This document shows, piece after piece, positions 9,733 through 17,761 of a stretch of 64,000 nt of DNA. Within the stretch, counting starts at the first letter, position 1. Each line of letters opens with the position of its first letter. Both the position numbers and the translations under genes were made by a program. The stretch is from Streptococcus mitis (GTDB lineage Bacteria > Bacillota > Bacilli > Lactobacillales > Streptococcaceae): the NCBI RefSeq assembly GCF_000722705.1, contig NZ_JPFW01000008.1:530693-594692 (forward strand), in the 5' to 3' direction. Under the pieces are notes generated by a model, which saw only the letters and a program-made list of their open reading frames with translations, ran no database searches and had not been told where the DNA came from.

Positions 9733-10623
9733 CTATTCTTCATTCTTGAAAGTCAAAAGATACATCATCTCCCTAATCCATCTTAAAGTTTCATCTGCTT
9801 CTAAACCTTGATTCTCAATAACTGCCATTACATCATATAAATGTCTTATATAATCTTGAACATAGGACTCTATATTTATTCCTCGAGCAGCAAGGATAGC
9901 TATGAAAGCTAAACGATGTTGCATACTACTTTTAAGTTTTTCAACAGTTAAATTATTTGCAGCTGACGTACTATGTATTCTATAAGTATAAGTATCTCTA
10001 TTCACAAATACTACTTTATTTACTTTAAGATATACTTTATACCAGAATTCCATGTCCATAGCCAGTTTAGTATCAGCATTAAAGCGAATGAGACCAATCA
10101 TTTCTTTTCGTACTAATTTACTAAATGTAATAAAAAACGAATAATCCGAAGCTACCAAATTTGGTAAACTTTCTAAAAACTCCTTGTTCGTAAAAACTTT
10201 TTTATCATATTCTTTAGTAAAGGCATGAAAATAGAAGCTATTATTACTCATATCAAAGCGTTTATAACTTGAAATCGATACATCGGCTCCTTCTTGAACA
10301 ATAGCATTGTACAGAACTTCAAGATAGTCGTTATCTGCCCAATCATCTGGGTCCATTAGAGTAACATATTCTCCTTGTGAATGTTCAATTCCTAAATTTA
10401 CTGCTGTTGAAATGCCACCATTCTCCTTTTCGAAATAGCGAAAACGAGAGTCTCTAGCTGCATACTCCTGACAGATGGAAGCTGAATTATCTGGAGAACC
10501 ATCATTAATCATCAAAACTTCAAAATTTTGATAAGTTTGATGAAGTAAACTATCAAAACATTGTCGTATATAGTCCTCAACATTATAAATCGGAACAATT
10601 ACGCTAATCAAATCTGGTATCAT
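9733..10623 (-). CDS. Family 2 glycosyltransferase (SRRP glycan extension), paralogue 2
   Basis: A 296-residue GT2 enzyme closely related to the two neighbours. It has VPIYN, MINDGSPD, NGGISTAVNLG and the metal motif LMDPDDW, followed by MDMEFWYKVYLK. The usual ARN before LGIE is AVN here, so one conserved Arg is lost, but the aspartates of the metal motif remain. It starts 3 bases after the stop of paralogue 3. Predicted to act on the adhesin glycan because of its location in the accessory Sec island; specificity unknown. Confidence 0.87.
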   Translation of the reverse strand: MIPDLISVIVPIYNVEDYIRQCFDSLLHQTYQNFEVLMINDGSPDNSASICQEYAARDSRFRYFEKENGGISTAVNLGIEHSQGEYVTLMDPDDWADNDYLEVLYNAIVQEGADVSISSYKRFDMSNNSFYFHAFTKEYDKKVFTNKEFLESLPNLVASDYSFFITFSKLVRKEMIGLIRFNADTKLAMDMEFWYKVYLKVNKVVFVNRDTYTYRIHSTSAANNLTVEKLKSSMQHRLAFIAILAARGINIESYVQDYIRHLYDVMAVIENQGLEADETLRWIREMMYLLTFKNEE

Positions 10624-10626
10624 TAA

Positions 10627-11499
10627 CTATTTCCCCCCTAGTAGAAATAAGGTTTCTTTTAACCATCTCATCTCTTTAGATGTAGATAAATTGCCTTCTA
10701 AAAAACCAATTCTATAGTTTAAAAGCAATATGAGATTTTCAATATAATCTTTTACATCTATATGTTTTGCTGCAAGAATTGATATAAACTGTAGACGTTG
10801 TTGAATATCACTACAAACGATTGCTGGATTTAGATAGTTCTGAACATCACTATATTTTCTGAGAGTATAGGTATCTCTATTTAGATAGACCACTTTTTCA
10901 GAAACAAGATAAAGCTTATACCAGAATTCCATATCCTCTCCCAACTGGGTACTTTCGTTAAATCGAATCTTTCCTAAGGCAAGACGAGATACTAATTTTC
11001 CAAAAACATAGCTAAAGGAAGAATCTCTATCTAACCTCGGTAGTGTAAGAAGCAGGTCCTTCTGATTGAATACAGATTCTGTACAGTCTTTCTGATAAGC
11101 ATGATACTCTAATAAACCTGTGTTCGTATTAAAAGTTTTATAAGTTGAAACTACTATGTCTGCTTTCTCCTCAATCATAGTAGTATAAAGTAGTTCTAGA
11201 TAATCTGAATCTACCCAATCATCCGATTTTATAAAGGTAATGTAAGTTCCCTTTGAAGCTTCAATTCCTAAATTATAAGAAGAAGAGATACTATCCTGTT
11301 CTGTTTCAAAATACTTAAAGCGGCTATCCTTCTCAGCATATTCTTGACAGATAGCAGCCGAAGAATCTTTCGAGCCATCATTTAACAAAATAACCTCAAA
11401 ACTAATATAAGTTTGATTAAGAAGACTATCTAAACACTGACGTAAATAAGAATCGGTATCAGAGACAGAAATAATGATACTAATCAACTCTCCTGTCAC
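10627..11499 (-). CDS. Family 2 glycosyltransferase-like protein with eroded catalytic motifs, paralogue 3
   Basis: A 290-residue member of the tandem GT2 set, full length and uninterrupted. However, the nucleotide-binding VPIYN is ISVSD, the NGGxSxARN segment is QDSISSSYN, and the metal motif IDSDDW is IKSDDW, so its first aspartate is now lysine. LLNDGSKD and EDMEFWYKLYLVSEK persist. The combination suggests a protein no longer able to catalyse a standard GT2 reaction, perhaps structural or regulatory, or on the way to loss. It overlaps the preceding gene by four bases (ATGA-type) and is coupled to it. Confidence 0.8.
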   Translation of the reverse strand: MTGELISIIISVSDTDSYLRQCLDSLLNQTYISFEVILLNDGSKDSSAAICQEYAEKDSRFKYFETEQDSISSSYNLGIEASKGTYITFIKSDDWVDSDYLELLYTTMIEEKADIVVSTYKTFNTNTGLLEYHAYQKDCTESVFNQKDLLLTLPRLDRDSSFSYVFGKLVSRLALGKIRFNESTQLGEDMEFWYKLYLVSEKVVYLNRDTYTLRKYSDVQNYLNPAIVCSDIQQRLQFISILAAKHIDVKDYIENLILLLNYRIGFLEGNLSTSKEMRWLKETLFLLGGK

Positions 11500-12371
11500 T
11501 TCTCTCTTCTCATATTTTTTATTTTAAGCATCAACTTTTCAAGTTTTTCTTGGTATTTCGAAGCATAAGGATTATCTTCTAATACTGTTGTTTTATATTG
11601 ATGATTTAATTGTGCATATTTTAATCTTTCAGCCCAAAGCTTTACATTGAGATCTGCATCTACAAAGAATAAATCAAATTTCTCAAGAATTTTAAAAATA
11701 TCTAAATTTTTCTCAGAGAATGATTTCGTTGTAATTGAATTGTCACGGATTCTATAGTAATAAAGAACATCCTGTATCTTAACCCATTTTTTTGAAAGAG
11801 TGACTAGCTCTGGAATAACTGCTAAATCTTCAAAGATGAATCCTTGAGGAAAAAAGTTGTCGTTTAACAAACTTTTTCTATACAATTTAGGAAATACACT
11901 GCCCCTCAATCCCTGGGACACAAGCTGTTCTAACTTTTCTTCTACAGTAGTCAAAACCAACTTATCTTGATGAATTTGAAGAAGATTATAGTAGATACCT
12001 TCTTTATAGCTTTGAATTGTTCCTTCTATAATATCAACATCTTCTGAGATTTGTTCTGCTAATTTTTCTAAAAATAAGGGGTTAAGATAATCATCACTAT
12101 CAACAAAAGCCACAAAAGAAGACTCTTCCTTAAGGTACCTAAGACCTGTATTTCTTGCAGCACTCAAGCCTTGATTATCTTGATTAATTAGTCGAAAACG
12201 GCTATCTACTAAATAGGTTTCTGCTATTTCTCTAGAACTATCTGTTGATCCATCGTTAATCATGATACAATCATAATTTTGGTAGGTCTGTTTCTGGATA
12301 CTATCTAGACACTCTTTAAGATATTCCTCAACGTTATAAATAGGTACAATGATACTTATTAATTCTGTCAC
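11496..12371 (-). CDS. Family 2 glycosyltransferase (SRRP glycan extension), paralogue 4
   Basis: A 291-residue GT2 enzyme with intact motifs: VPIYNVEEYL, MINDGSTDSS, NQGLSAARNTG and the metal motif FVDSDDY. Its C-terminal half (FEDLAVIPELVTLSKKW, YYRIRDNSITTKS) differs from paralogues 1-3 and resembles the common capsule/EPS-type GT2 subgroup, so it is a different lineage, not a recent duplicate. It follows the gtfA-like gene by 15 bases. Expected to extend the adhesin glycan; donor unknown. Confidence 0.88.
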   Translation of the reverse strand: MTELISIIVPIYNVEEYLKECLDSIQKQTYQNYDCIMINDGSTDSSREIAETYLVDSRFRLINQDNQGLSAARNTGLRYLKEESSFVAFVDSDDYLNPLFLEKLAEQISEDVDIIEGTIQSYKEGIYYNLLQIHQDKLVLTTVEEKLEQLVSQGLRGSVFPKLYRKSLLNDNFFPQGFIFEDLAVIPELVTLSKKWVKIQDVLYYYRIRDNSITTKSFSEKNLDIFKILEKFDLFFVDADLNVKLWAERLKYAQLNHQYKTTVLEDNPYASKYQEKLEKLMLKIKNMRREK

Positions 12372-12386
12372 GATTCCATCTCCTTT

Positions 12387-13898
12387 TTATTCTTGAAAAG
12401 AAATTGATGACTCATTGCTAAAAAATTCTCTCCACAAATCTAGAATATTTTCTTCTAAATATGAGCTTGCTAGATGATAGGAAGCTTCTTGATAGCTAGA
12501 TAAGTCTTGCGAAGTCATTTTCAAGAGAATATGAGCAATTTCCTCTACTCTTTCTTGATCACTTTTATCCTCAAAAGAAACTAGATAACCATTAAAACCA
12601 TCTTTTATAAAGGATGGATTTCCATATCTCAAGTCAAAACCAACCATAGCTAATCCTGCTCCAGTCGCTTCCATCAAGGTTAAACCAAATGTCTCAGATA
12701 AAGAAGTTGTCAGATAAATGCTATGATTCAAATATTGAGCTGTCAAATCTGCATAGCCCATTAAATGAACATACTCCTGTGCCCCTAATTCTTGGATAAG
12801 ATTTTCCAAGCTGTCATACTCTATGCCACGTCCAAAAATAGAAAACTCAATATCTCCACCTTTTTCATGAGCCAATGCGACTGCCCGAATGGCTAAATCC
12901 ACGCGCTTAGAATAGATCAATCGAGACGCCGTCATCACTTTGGTAGTTTTTCTATCTTGCTCAGAATAGTGTAACTGTTTCAGGCTCCCTACAGGAATCA
13001 CATAAATCCTAGGAGCTTCCTTACCCTCTTTCTCAAAAGATTCTTTCAAAACTTTCGCCTGTAGGTCAGTCGAAACAATCATAAAATCAAAACGATGAGC
13101 ATATTTTACAGGGTAATAATATTCATAGCTAAAAGGTTGATTTCCAAAAGTATGTTCCGAATGGAATACCAATCCCAACCGAGCTCCTGACTCTTGCTCC
13201 AATAAAGGACGCGCAAAATCCATATTTGAAGCTCTATCCATAATCACAATATCATTTGCCTTCAATTGAAGTTTTTTAACAAAGATTTCCATCAATTCTG
13301 CATGTGTTATTAATTTTTCATTATGAAGCAAATAACGCTGTTTCCCATTGACTAAAATTTCTTCTAGTCCGACACTTCCATCTAAATTGTGATAGACTCG
13401 TCTTCCTAACTCAGCTAAAACGTGACCATTTTGATAATTTAAAATGAAATAATCTGTTACTAATTTTGTTGCGGCATAGGTTTCTCTTTTGAGTAAATAT
13501 CCCCCTGAAAAATATTCAATAAACTGCACTTTAGAGAAGTCTTTCTTGTCATATACGAAAACAAGTAGCTCTCCTTCGTTCAACTGATAAGTTCTTCCTG
13601 AAGGTGTTTCATGAATAATTTGCGAAGTTTTTAAACCTAGCTGCTCTTCTAGTTCATGTGGAGAAAGAGTTGGTGCTGCACTTTGTTGATCCGTAAAAAG
13701 CAGTTGGGCAAATAACAGTTCTTCATAATCATAGCCCTTTGATAAAAAATAATCTAACTGATCAGAATTAGGCCACCGAGTAAAAACAAAACGAGTATCT
13801 AAATCTAAACTACGAAACAATTGCAAACGATGGGCTTGGGCAACATCTACACCATTTGCTTCAAAGCCTAAGAGTAGATTAAAATTATAAACCGTCAT
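12387..13898 (-). CDS. Second GtfA-like glycosyltransferase of the accessory Sec island
   Basis: A 503-residue GT4-type enzyme clearly homologous to GtfA: start MTVYNFNLLLGFEANGVDVA against MTIYNINLGIGWASSGVEYA at the canonical gene, VFHSEHTFGNQPF against VVHAEHYSENATN, and a complete C-terminal half with ASRLIYSKRVDLA and the E-x7-E motif SETFGLTLMEATG. The ATG at 13898 is chosen over one 7 codons earlier because GGGAGAG lies just upstream and the family start aligns here. It overlaps the GtfB-like gene by 14 bases. The pair probably forms a second O-glycosyltransferase complex, either priming other sites or acting after the first. The window shows no recognisable Gtf3. Confidence 0.88.
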   Translation of the reverse strand: MTVYNFNLLLGFEANGVDVAQAHRLQLFRSLDLDTRFVFTRWPNSDQLDYFLSKGYDYEELLFAQLLFTDQQSAAPTLSPHELEEQLGLKTSQIIHETPSGRTYQLNEGELLVFVYDKKDFSKVQFIEYFSGGYLLKRETYAATKLVTDYFILNYQNGHVLAELGRRVYHNLDGSVGLEEILVNGKQRYLLHNEKLITHAELMEIFVKKLQLKANDIVIMDRASNMDFARPLLEQESGARLGLVFHSEHTFGNQPFSYEYYYPVKYAHRFDFMIVSTDLQAKVLKESFEKEGKEAPRIYVIPVGSLKQLHYSEQDRKTTKVMTASRLIYSKRVDLAIRAVALAHEKGGDIEFSIFGRGIEYDSLENLIQELGAQEYVHLMGYADLTAQYLNHSIYLTTSLSETFGLTLMEATGAGLAMVGFDLRYGNPSFIKDGFNGYLVSFEDKSDQERVEEIAHILLKMTSQDLSSYQEASYHLASSYLEENILDLWREFFSNESSISFQE

Positions 13899-15162
13899 TT
13901 TTTCTCTCCCATCTGTCAAATAAACTACGATAATCTTCTATACTAGCTACTCCTAATATTTGAGCTTGATTTCTAGCTAGTTGATGATACTTATCAGAAT
14001 TTTCTAAAACTTGGCGTACATTTTGAATGAGAGACTCTATTGTATCGTAGCAAGTTTCTAATTGTTTATATTCTTCGTGATGAGTTAGATGATTCAATGT
14101 ATAAAGTAATACACCTTTTTCTACTGCACGTAAAGAAGAGGCAAAAATTTCAATATCATACTGAATATCGAAGTAAAAACTGCTTCTATCAAGTAATTCT
14201 TGAAAAAGTTGATAAGTCATCCCAGGATAGATATGGATATTAGGGTAAATAGATAAATTAGTAATACGACTCCCCATCTCAGTAACTGCTCCCACATGGA
14301 AATCAATCTCTGGGAACTGAATCAATAGTTGTTCTAAACCTTCTATCCATTCAGAATTCGTAACAATTATAGCTTGTGGTCTAACTGGAACTGGTTTATC
14401 TAGGGCAAAACCATATAAATGAGTGTAAGGAGAAACATCCGAAACTCTAGGAGACATTACCAGAACCTGATTCACTCGGTCTGCAATCTTATCAGCCTCT
14501 GTTATATCATCTGCCAAATAATAGTAATTGTCTTTCTTGCTTGATGGAAGAAGCGAGAGAATCTCTTCTCCCAAAATTAAGGTATCTTCTCTCTCTACTA
14601 TCTCTTCTAATACTTTAAGGAGAAAAGAATGACGATTCGGATAGATAGTTGGATTCTTCTGCGAATCAAAGTAAGCTATTTTATCTTGTTGTAACCATTC
14701 TACCAGAAGTTCTCTCCCTTCTGAGTTGTAAATAGTTCTCAGTACACTCTTTTCTTCTTCATCTAAAAGCTCACGACAAACTTTCCAACCATAAGCGCTG
14801 TAATAGTCTATCCAGATACATTTTTCTTCTTCATCATACCAGTAGACTCTCGCAACAGTACGTTCTGATTGTGGTTGACGAAACTGGATTCCCGCTTTCT
14901 TTTTACCTTGATCATATACATATCCTTCTAAACCATCTGTCGTTATCTCCCAGTAAGGGGGCAGAGGTAAATTGTTAAAAAAGAGAGGTTGCCCCTCTTC
15001 TTTCATTAGAAAGTATGTTAGCGCGGTTAACTCCCCTTGTTCAAGACGATCTAGATTATCAAAACAATCAACATAGAATACGGTTAACGGCTTCTCTAAT
15101 TTTTGAAAAATTTCCTTAATTTTCGGTACTTTTTCATCTGTTTTCTTTGCAATTACAAACAT
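13885..15162 (-). CDS. Second GtfB-like glycosyltransferase-stabilising protein
   Basis: A 425-residue protein with the GtfB layout: an N-terminal add-on domain carrying PLFFNNLPLPPYWEI, then EGYVYDQGKKKAGIQF and VYWYDEEEKCIWIDYYSAYGW, followed by a GT-B-like Rossmann half (IIVTNSEWIEGLEQLL, ILGEEILSLLP). In known systems GtfB lacks catalysis but binds the acceptor and activates GtfA. Here the gene precedes its gtfA-like partner, the reverse of the canonical gtfA-gtfB order. It starts 3 bases after the upstream GT2. Identification rests on motif resemblance and the adjacent gtfA-like gene. Confidence 0.82.
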   Translation of the reverse strand: MFVIAKKTDEKVPKIKEIFQKLEKPLTVFYVDCFDNLDRLEQGELTALTYFLMKEEGQPLFFNNLPLPPYWEITTDGLEGYVYDQGKKKAGIQFRQPQSERTVARVYWYDEEEKCIWIDYYSAYGWKVCRELLDEEEKSVLRTIYNSEGRELLVEWLQQDKIAYFDSQKNPTIYPNRHSFLLKVLEEIVEREDTLILGEEILSLLPSSKKDNYYYLADDITEADKIADRVNQVLVMSPRVSDVSPYTHLYGFALDKPVPVRPQAIIVTNSEWIEGLEQLLIQFPEIDFHVGAVTEMGSRITNLSIYPNIHIYPGMTYQLFQELLDRSSFYFDIQYDIEIFASSLRAVEKGVLLYTLNHLTHHEEYKQLETCYDTIESLIQNVRQVLENSDKYHQLARNQAQILGVASIEDYRSLFDRWERKNDGL

Positions 15163-15165
15163 TTT

Positions 15166-16062
15166 TTACTTTTCCCATTCTCTTGAAAGGATGTAGAGTT
15201 TCTCTTTTACTCTTCGATAGGTTTCACTCTTCTGTAAACCTGCTTCTTCTAATTTTTCAAGCGCACGAGTCGCTCTACAATGATACAAAAAACTATGACC
15301 TGATATATCATATCCTAACATACCTATAAGAGCTAGCCTTTCATCCCAGGCCATCATTTCGTCGATAACTCTTTTTTCACTCCAAAGACTATTTAAACTA
15401 CTTTCCTGACCAATACGATACCAGTAGATTGCCTTTTCTATATGTATAACTCTTTTAGCCTTGATAAAGACCTTATACATAATAAAAGTATCCTCAACAC
15501 TTTTTCCAACAGGAAAACGTAGTCCATCAAATAACTCTCTTTTAAAAAGTTTCATAACAGGGCCTGACCAAGCCATATCTCTCATTTCTTGTTCAGCTAT
15601 CTGTTTAACAATATCTTCTCTGTTATCATAGAGCGTTTCTCTATAATCGCCATCAAAAACCTTAATATGAAATTGTTGATTTACATCATGATACATATTA
15701 TAGTTTCCCGATGCTATGTCTGTATCATACTTTATAAGATTCTGATAAAGAAACTCGATAGCATTTCTTTCTAACCAATCGTCTGAATCTACAAAGATAA
15801 TATATTCTCCACTTGCTAGATCAAGTCCCCTATTACGTGCAACTGATGCTCCCGCATTCTCTTGATAAATGTATCTAAATCTTTCATCTTGAGATGCAAT
15901 ATCTTTACAGATACTTTCTGAATCATCCGTTGAACCATCATTAATTAAAATAATTTCTAAATTTTGATAAGATTGGTATCTTATACTATCCAAGGCTAGT
16001 TCTAGATAAGGTGCTACATTATAGACTGGTACGATAACACTGATTAATGGCTCTGTTTGCAT
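15166..16062 (-). CDS. Family 2 glycosyltransferase (SRRP glycan extension), paralogue 5
   Basis: A 298-residue GT2 enzyme with complete motifs: VPVYNVAPYLELALDS, LINDGSTDDSESI, NAGASVARNRGLD and FVDSDDW, plus the C-terminal VEDTFIMYKVFIKAKR and YWYRIGQES. More like general streptococcal GT2 enzymes than paralogues 1-3. It overlaps the preceding GT8 gene by 19 bases and is followed 3 bases later by the gtfB-like gene, so it belongs to the same operon. Predicted to add a sugar to the adhesin glycan. Confidence 0.88.
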   Translation of the reverse strand: MQTEPLISVIVPVYNVAPYLELALDSIRYQSYQNLEIILINDGSTDDSESICKDIASQDERFRYIYQENAGASVARNRGLDLASGEYIIFVDSDDWLERNAIEFLYQNLIKYDTDIASGNYNMYHDVNQQFHIKVFDGDYRETLYDNREDIVKQIAEQEMRDMAWSGPVMKLFKRELFDGLRFPVGKSVEDTFIMYKVFIKAKRVIHIEKAIYWYRIGQESSLNSLWSEKRVIDEMMAWDERLALIGMLGYDISGHSFLYHCRATRALEKLEEAGLQKSETYRRVKEKLYILSREWEK

Positions 16063-17279
16063 TCCTTCTCCTTATTGTCTAGGGTATCCAAATAGTTTTT
16101 GATATGCTGAATCATCCCTTGAACATCCTGATTTTCAAAAACATAGTGAGAGATTTCTTGTGCATGATTTGTTGCTTGGAAAGAATAGAAAGGAATTCCC
16201 TTATCTACTACTTTTTGGATAATGTTATAAATTTCGCCCTCATAGTTAATATCTAGATAAAAATCTAACTGATTGAAGACTTTTTCATGCGTCAAAGGAT
16301 CAAAGCATGGAAAAAGGGTTACATTTTTATACTTTTCCAACATTAAAATTTCTGGTGCAAAATAGCAGTGGGCCAAAATATTAAAATTCACTTGTGGAAG
16401 AGCTTTAATCAGATTCTCTGCTTCATGCAAATTTACGGTATTCGTGTAAATAGCTGTTTGATAAGGTGGTTTTGAAACAAGAGCGCTCCATCCTTCTTTT
16501 GCAGGATATTTTCTAAGAAGAATATCCTCCCATGACAATCCATAATAAAACCACCATTCTTCTCTGAATCGATTAAAATGATGTTGATGCCATGGCTTCA
16601 AGCCTGTAGTATAGTGAATAACTGCTGGTTTTCCTTTAAAAAGATCATACCAAGCCATATCCCCTAGTGTAAATTGCTGACTATCTGACCCCACTTGAAG
16701 ATTGTAGGTCAGAGGAAGACGATACCAATTATCCTGAAAAGCGAGATTCAAGATTCCTTGATCCCCATAGACCTCATGATGATGTTGAGCAGTCAAATCA
16801 AATAACTGTTTCACAACATCTTCCTCTCTCCATTTTTTGTTATCTATCAATAATAAACCCGTATTAAACTTATCCGAAGTTGTCGGTAAGTCCTCAACTG
16901 CAGCAACAGGATAACCTTGCATATCCAGTTCAAATAGATCTGATAAATCCTGTGTCACAATCATATCACTATCCAAGTACAAGGCTCTATCTTCTACGAC
17001 ATGATTCGGAATTAAATAACGAAAATAAGTAGCATAGTTTAAATGCGCTGTTGGAAGTTTATAATCCTGAAACATAGCTGAAGAACATCTAACATTTACA
17101 ATCTCTGAATCTATTTTTTCAAGATGATTCTCTACTAACTGGAACCAATCAGTTGGAATATCTTCATTTAGGATATAAAACTTAATCTGCTTCATATGGC
17201 TACATATCGATTTAATTGTTGTTTCTAAATAGCTCACATACGCTTGATTTGCTGCAAGAACAATTACTTTCTTACTCAT
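16044..17279 (-). CDS. Family 8 glycosyltransferase with C-terminal add-on domain (GlyE-like)
   Basis: First gene of the glycosyltransferase operon. The first 250 or so residues are a GT8 domain: VIVLAANQAYVSYLETTI, YATYFRYLIP, the metal motif LYLDSDMIV, FNTGLLLID, GDQGILN and IHYTTGLKPW. The rest is a separate Rossmann-like add-on domain (TNTVNLHEAENLIKALPQ ... FYLDINYEGE). That two-part plan matches pneumococcal GlyE, a galactosyltransferase acting on PsrP glycans; the sugar here is not proven. The start at 17279 (MSKKVIV) is preferred to an ATG 4 codons earlier because the family sequence begins there and a TAGG site precedes it. Confidence 0.85.
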   Translation of the reverse strand: MSKKVIVLAANQAYVSYLETTIKSICSHMKQIKFYILNEDIPTDWFQLVENHLEKIDSEIVNVRCSSAMFQDYKLPTAHLNYATYFRYLIPNHVVEDRALYLDSDMIVTQDLSDLFELDMQGYPVAAVEDLPTTSDKFNTGLLLIDNKKWREEDVVKQLFDLTAQHHHEVYGDQGILNLAFQDNWYRLPLTYNLQVGSDSQQFTLGDMAWYDLFKGKPAVIHYTTGLKPWHQHHFNRFREEWWFYYGLSWEDILLRKYPAKEGWSALVSKPPYQTAIYTNTVNLHEAENLIKALPQVNFNILAHCYFAPEILMLEKYKNVTLFPCFDPLTHEKVFNQLDFYLDINYEGEIYNIIQKVVDKGIPFYSFQATNHAQEISHYVFENQDVQGMIQHIKNYLDTLDNKEKECKQSH

Positions 17280-17337
17280 AATACCTACCATTTCATACTA
17301 TTAAATTTAATAAAAACATTCTATTATCTAATACATA

Positions 17338-17366
17338 ATCATACCAAAAATAGCACTATTTTGCAA
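17338..17366 (-). promoter_or_regulatory. Predicted sigma-A promoter of the glycosyltransferase operon
   Basis: On the minus strand TTGCAA, 17-base spacer, TATGAT, with an extended -10 TGG just before. It lies about 60 bases upstream of the GT8 start and downstream of the SRRP terminator. Confidence 0.65.
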
Positions 17367-17677
17367 TATAGATTCCTTCTAAAAGCATTTAAAAACCTTG
17401 GTGAAATCTCCATGCAATAGACTATAAGCCTTTGTGTCCTATTTTCTCCTTCCACTTTACAATCGACTTCAATACCTTTATTGTATGGCGTTTGAAGTTT
17501 TTTGGTGTATAGTAGCTTGAATTAAGATGAAAATAAATCGATTGAGAAAATCAGATTAATTTCTAGAAGTGTTTTAGGAATCGTTTCGTACTATCCTAGC
17601 TTCAACCTACTATAGAAGTTGCATTGTGCTGTCCTGTTCTAGATTCAACAATATGGAACGAAGCAATAGTCACATAA
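17367..17677. other. Intergenic region between SRRP terminator and GT operon promoter
   Basis: About 310 bases without a credible gene. Contains stop codons in all frames, several TACTATAG/CTATAGTA-like fragments and AATCGATT. It may be debris of a mobile element, but I cannot identify one. Confidence 0.3.
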
Positions 17678-17719
17678 TGAAAAAACTCCCTTGGATGAAA
17701 GATCATCTAAGGGAGTTTT
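17678..17719 (-). terminator. Rho-independent terminator of the SRRP gene
   Basis: On the minus strand a long stem AAACTCCCTTAGATGATC / TTTCATCCAAGGGAGTTT followed by a T run; 43 bases after the SRRP stop. Confidence 0.88.
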
Positions 17720-17761
17720 ATAAATCGGGGTAAAAATACTCTCTATGTATTTTTAACTCAA

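Noticed and set aside
13885-13919. Start of the gtfA-like gene at 13919
   Set aside because: The upstream ATG adds seven residues absent from GtfA proteins; the ATG at 13898 has the ribosome site GGGAGAG and aligns with the family start.
17367-17677. Insertion sequence between the adhesin and the GT operon
   Set aside because: Fragments recall mobile-element debris, but no transposase frame, clear terminal repeats or target duplication could be identified.
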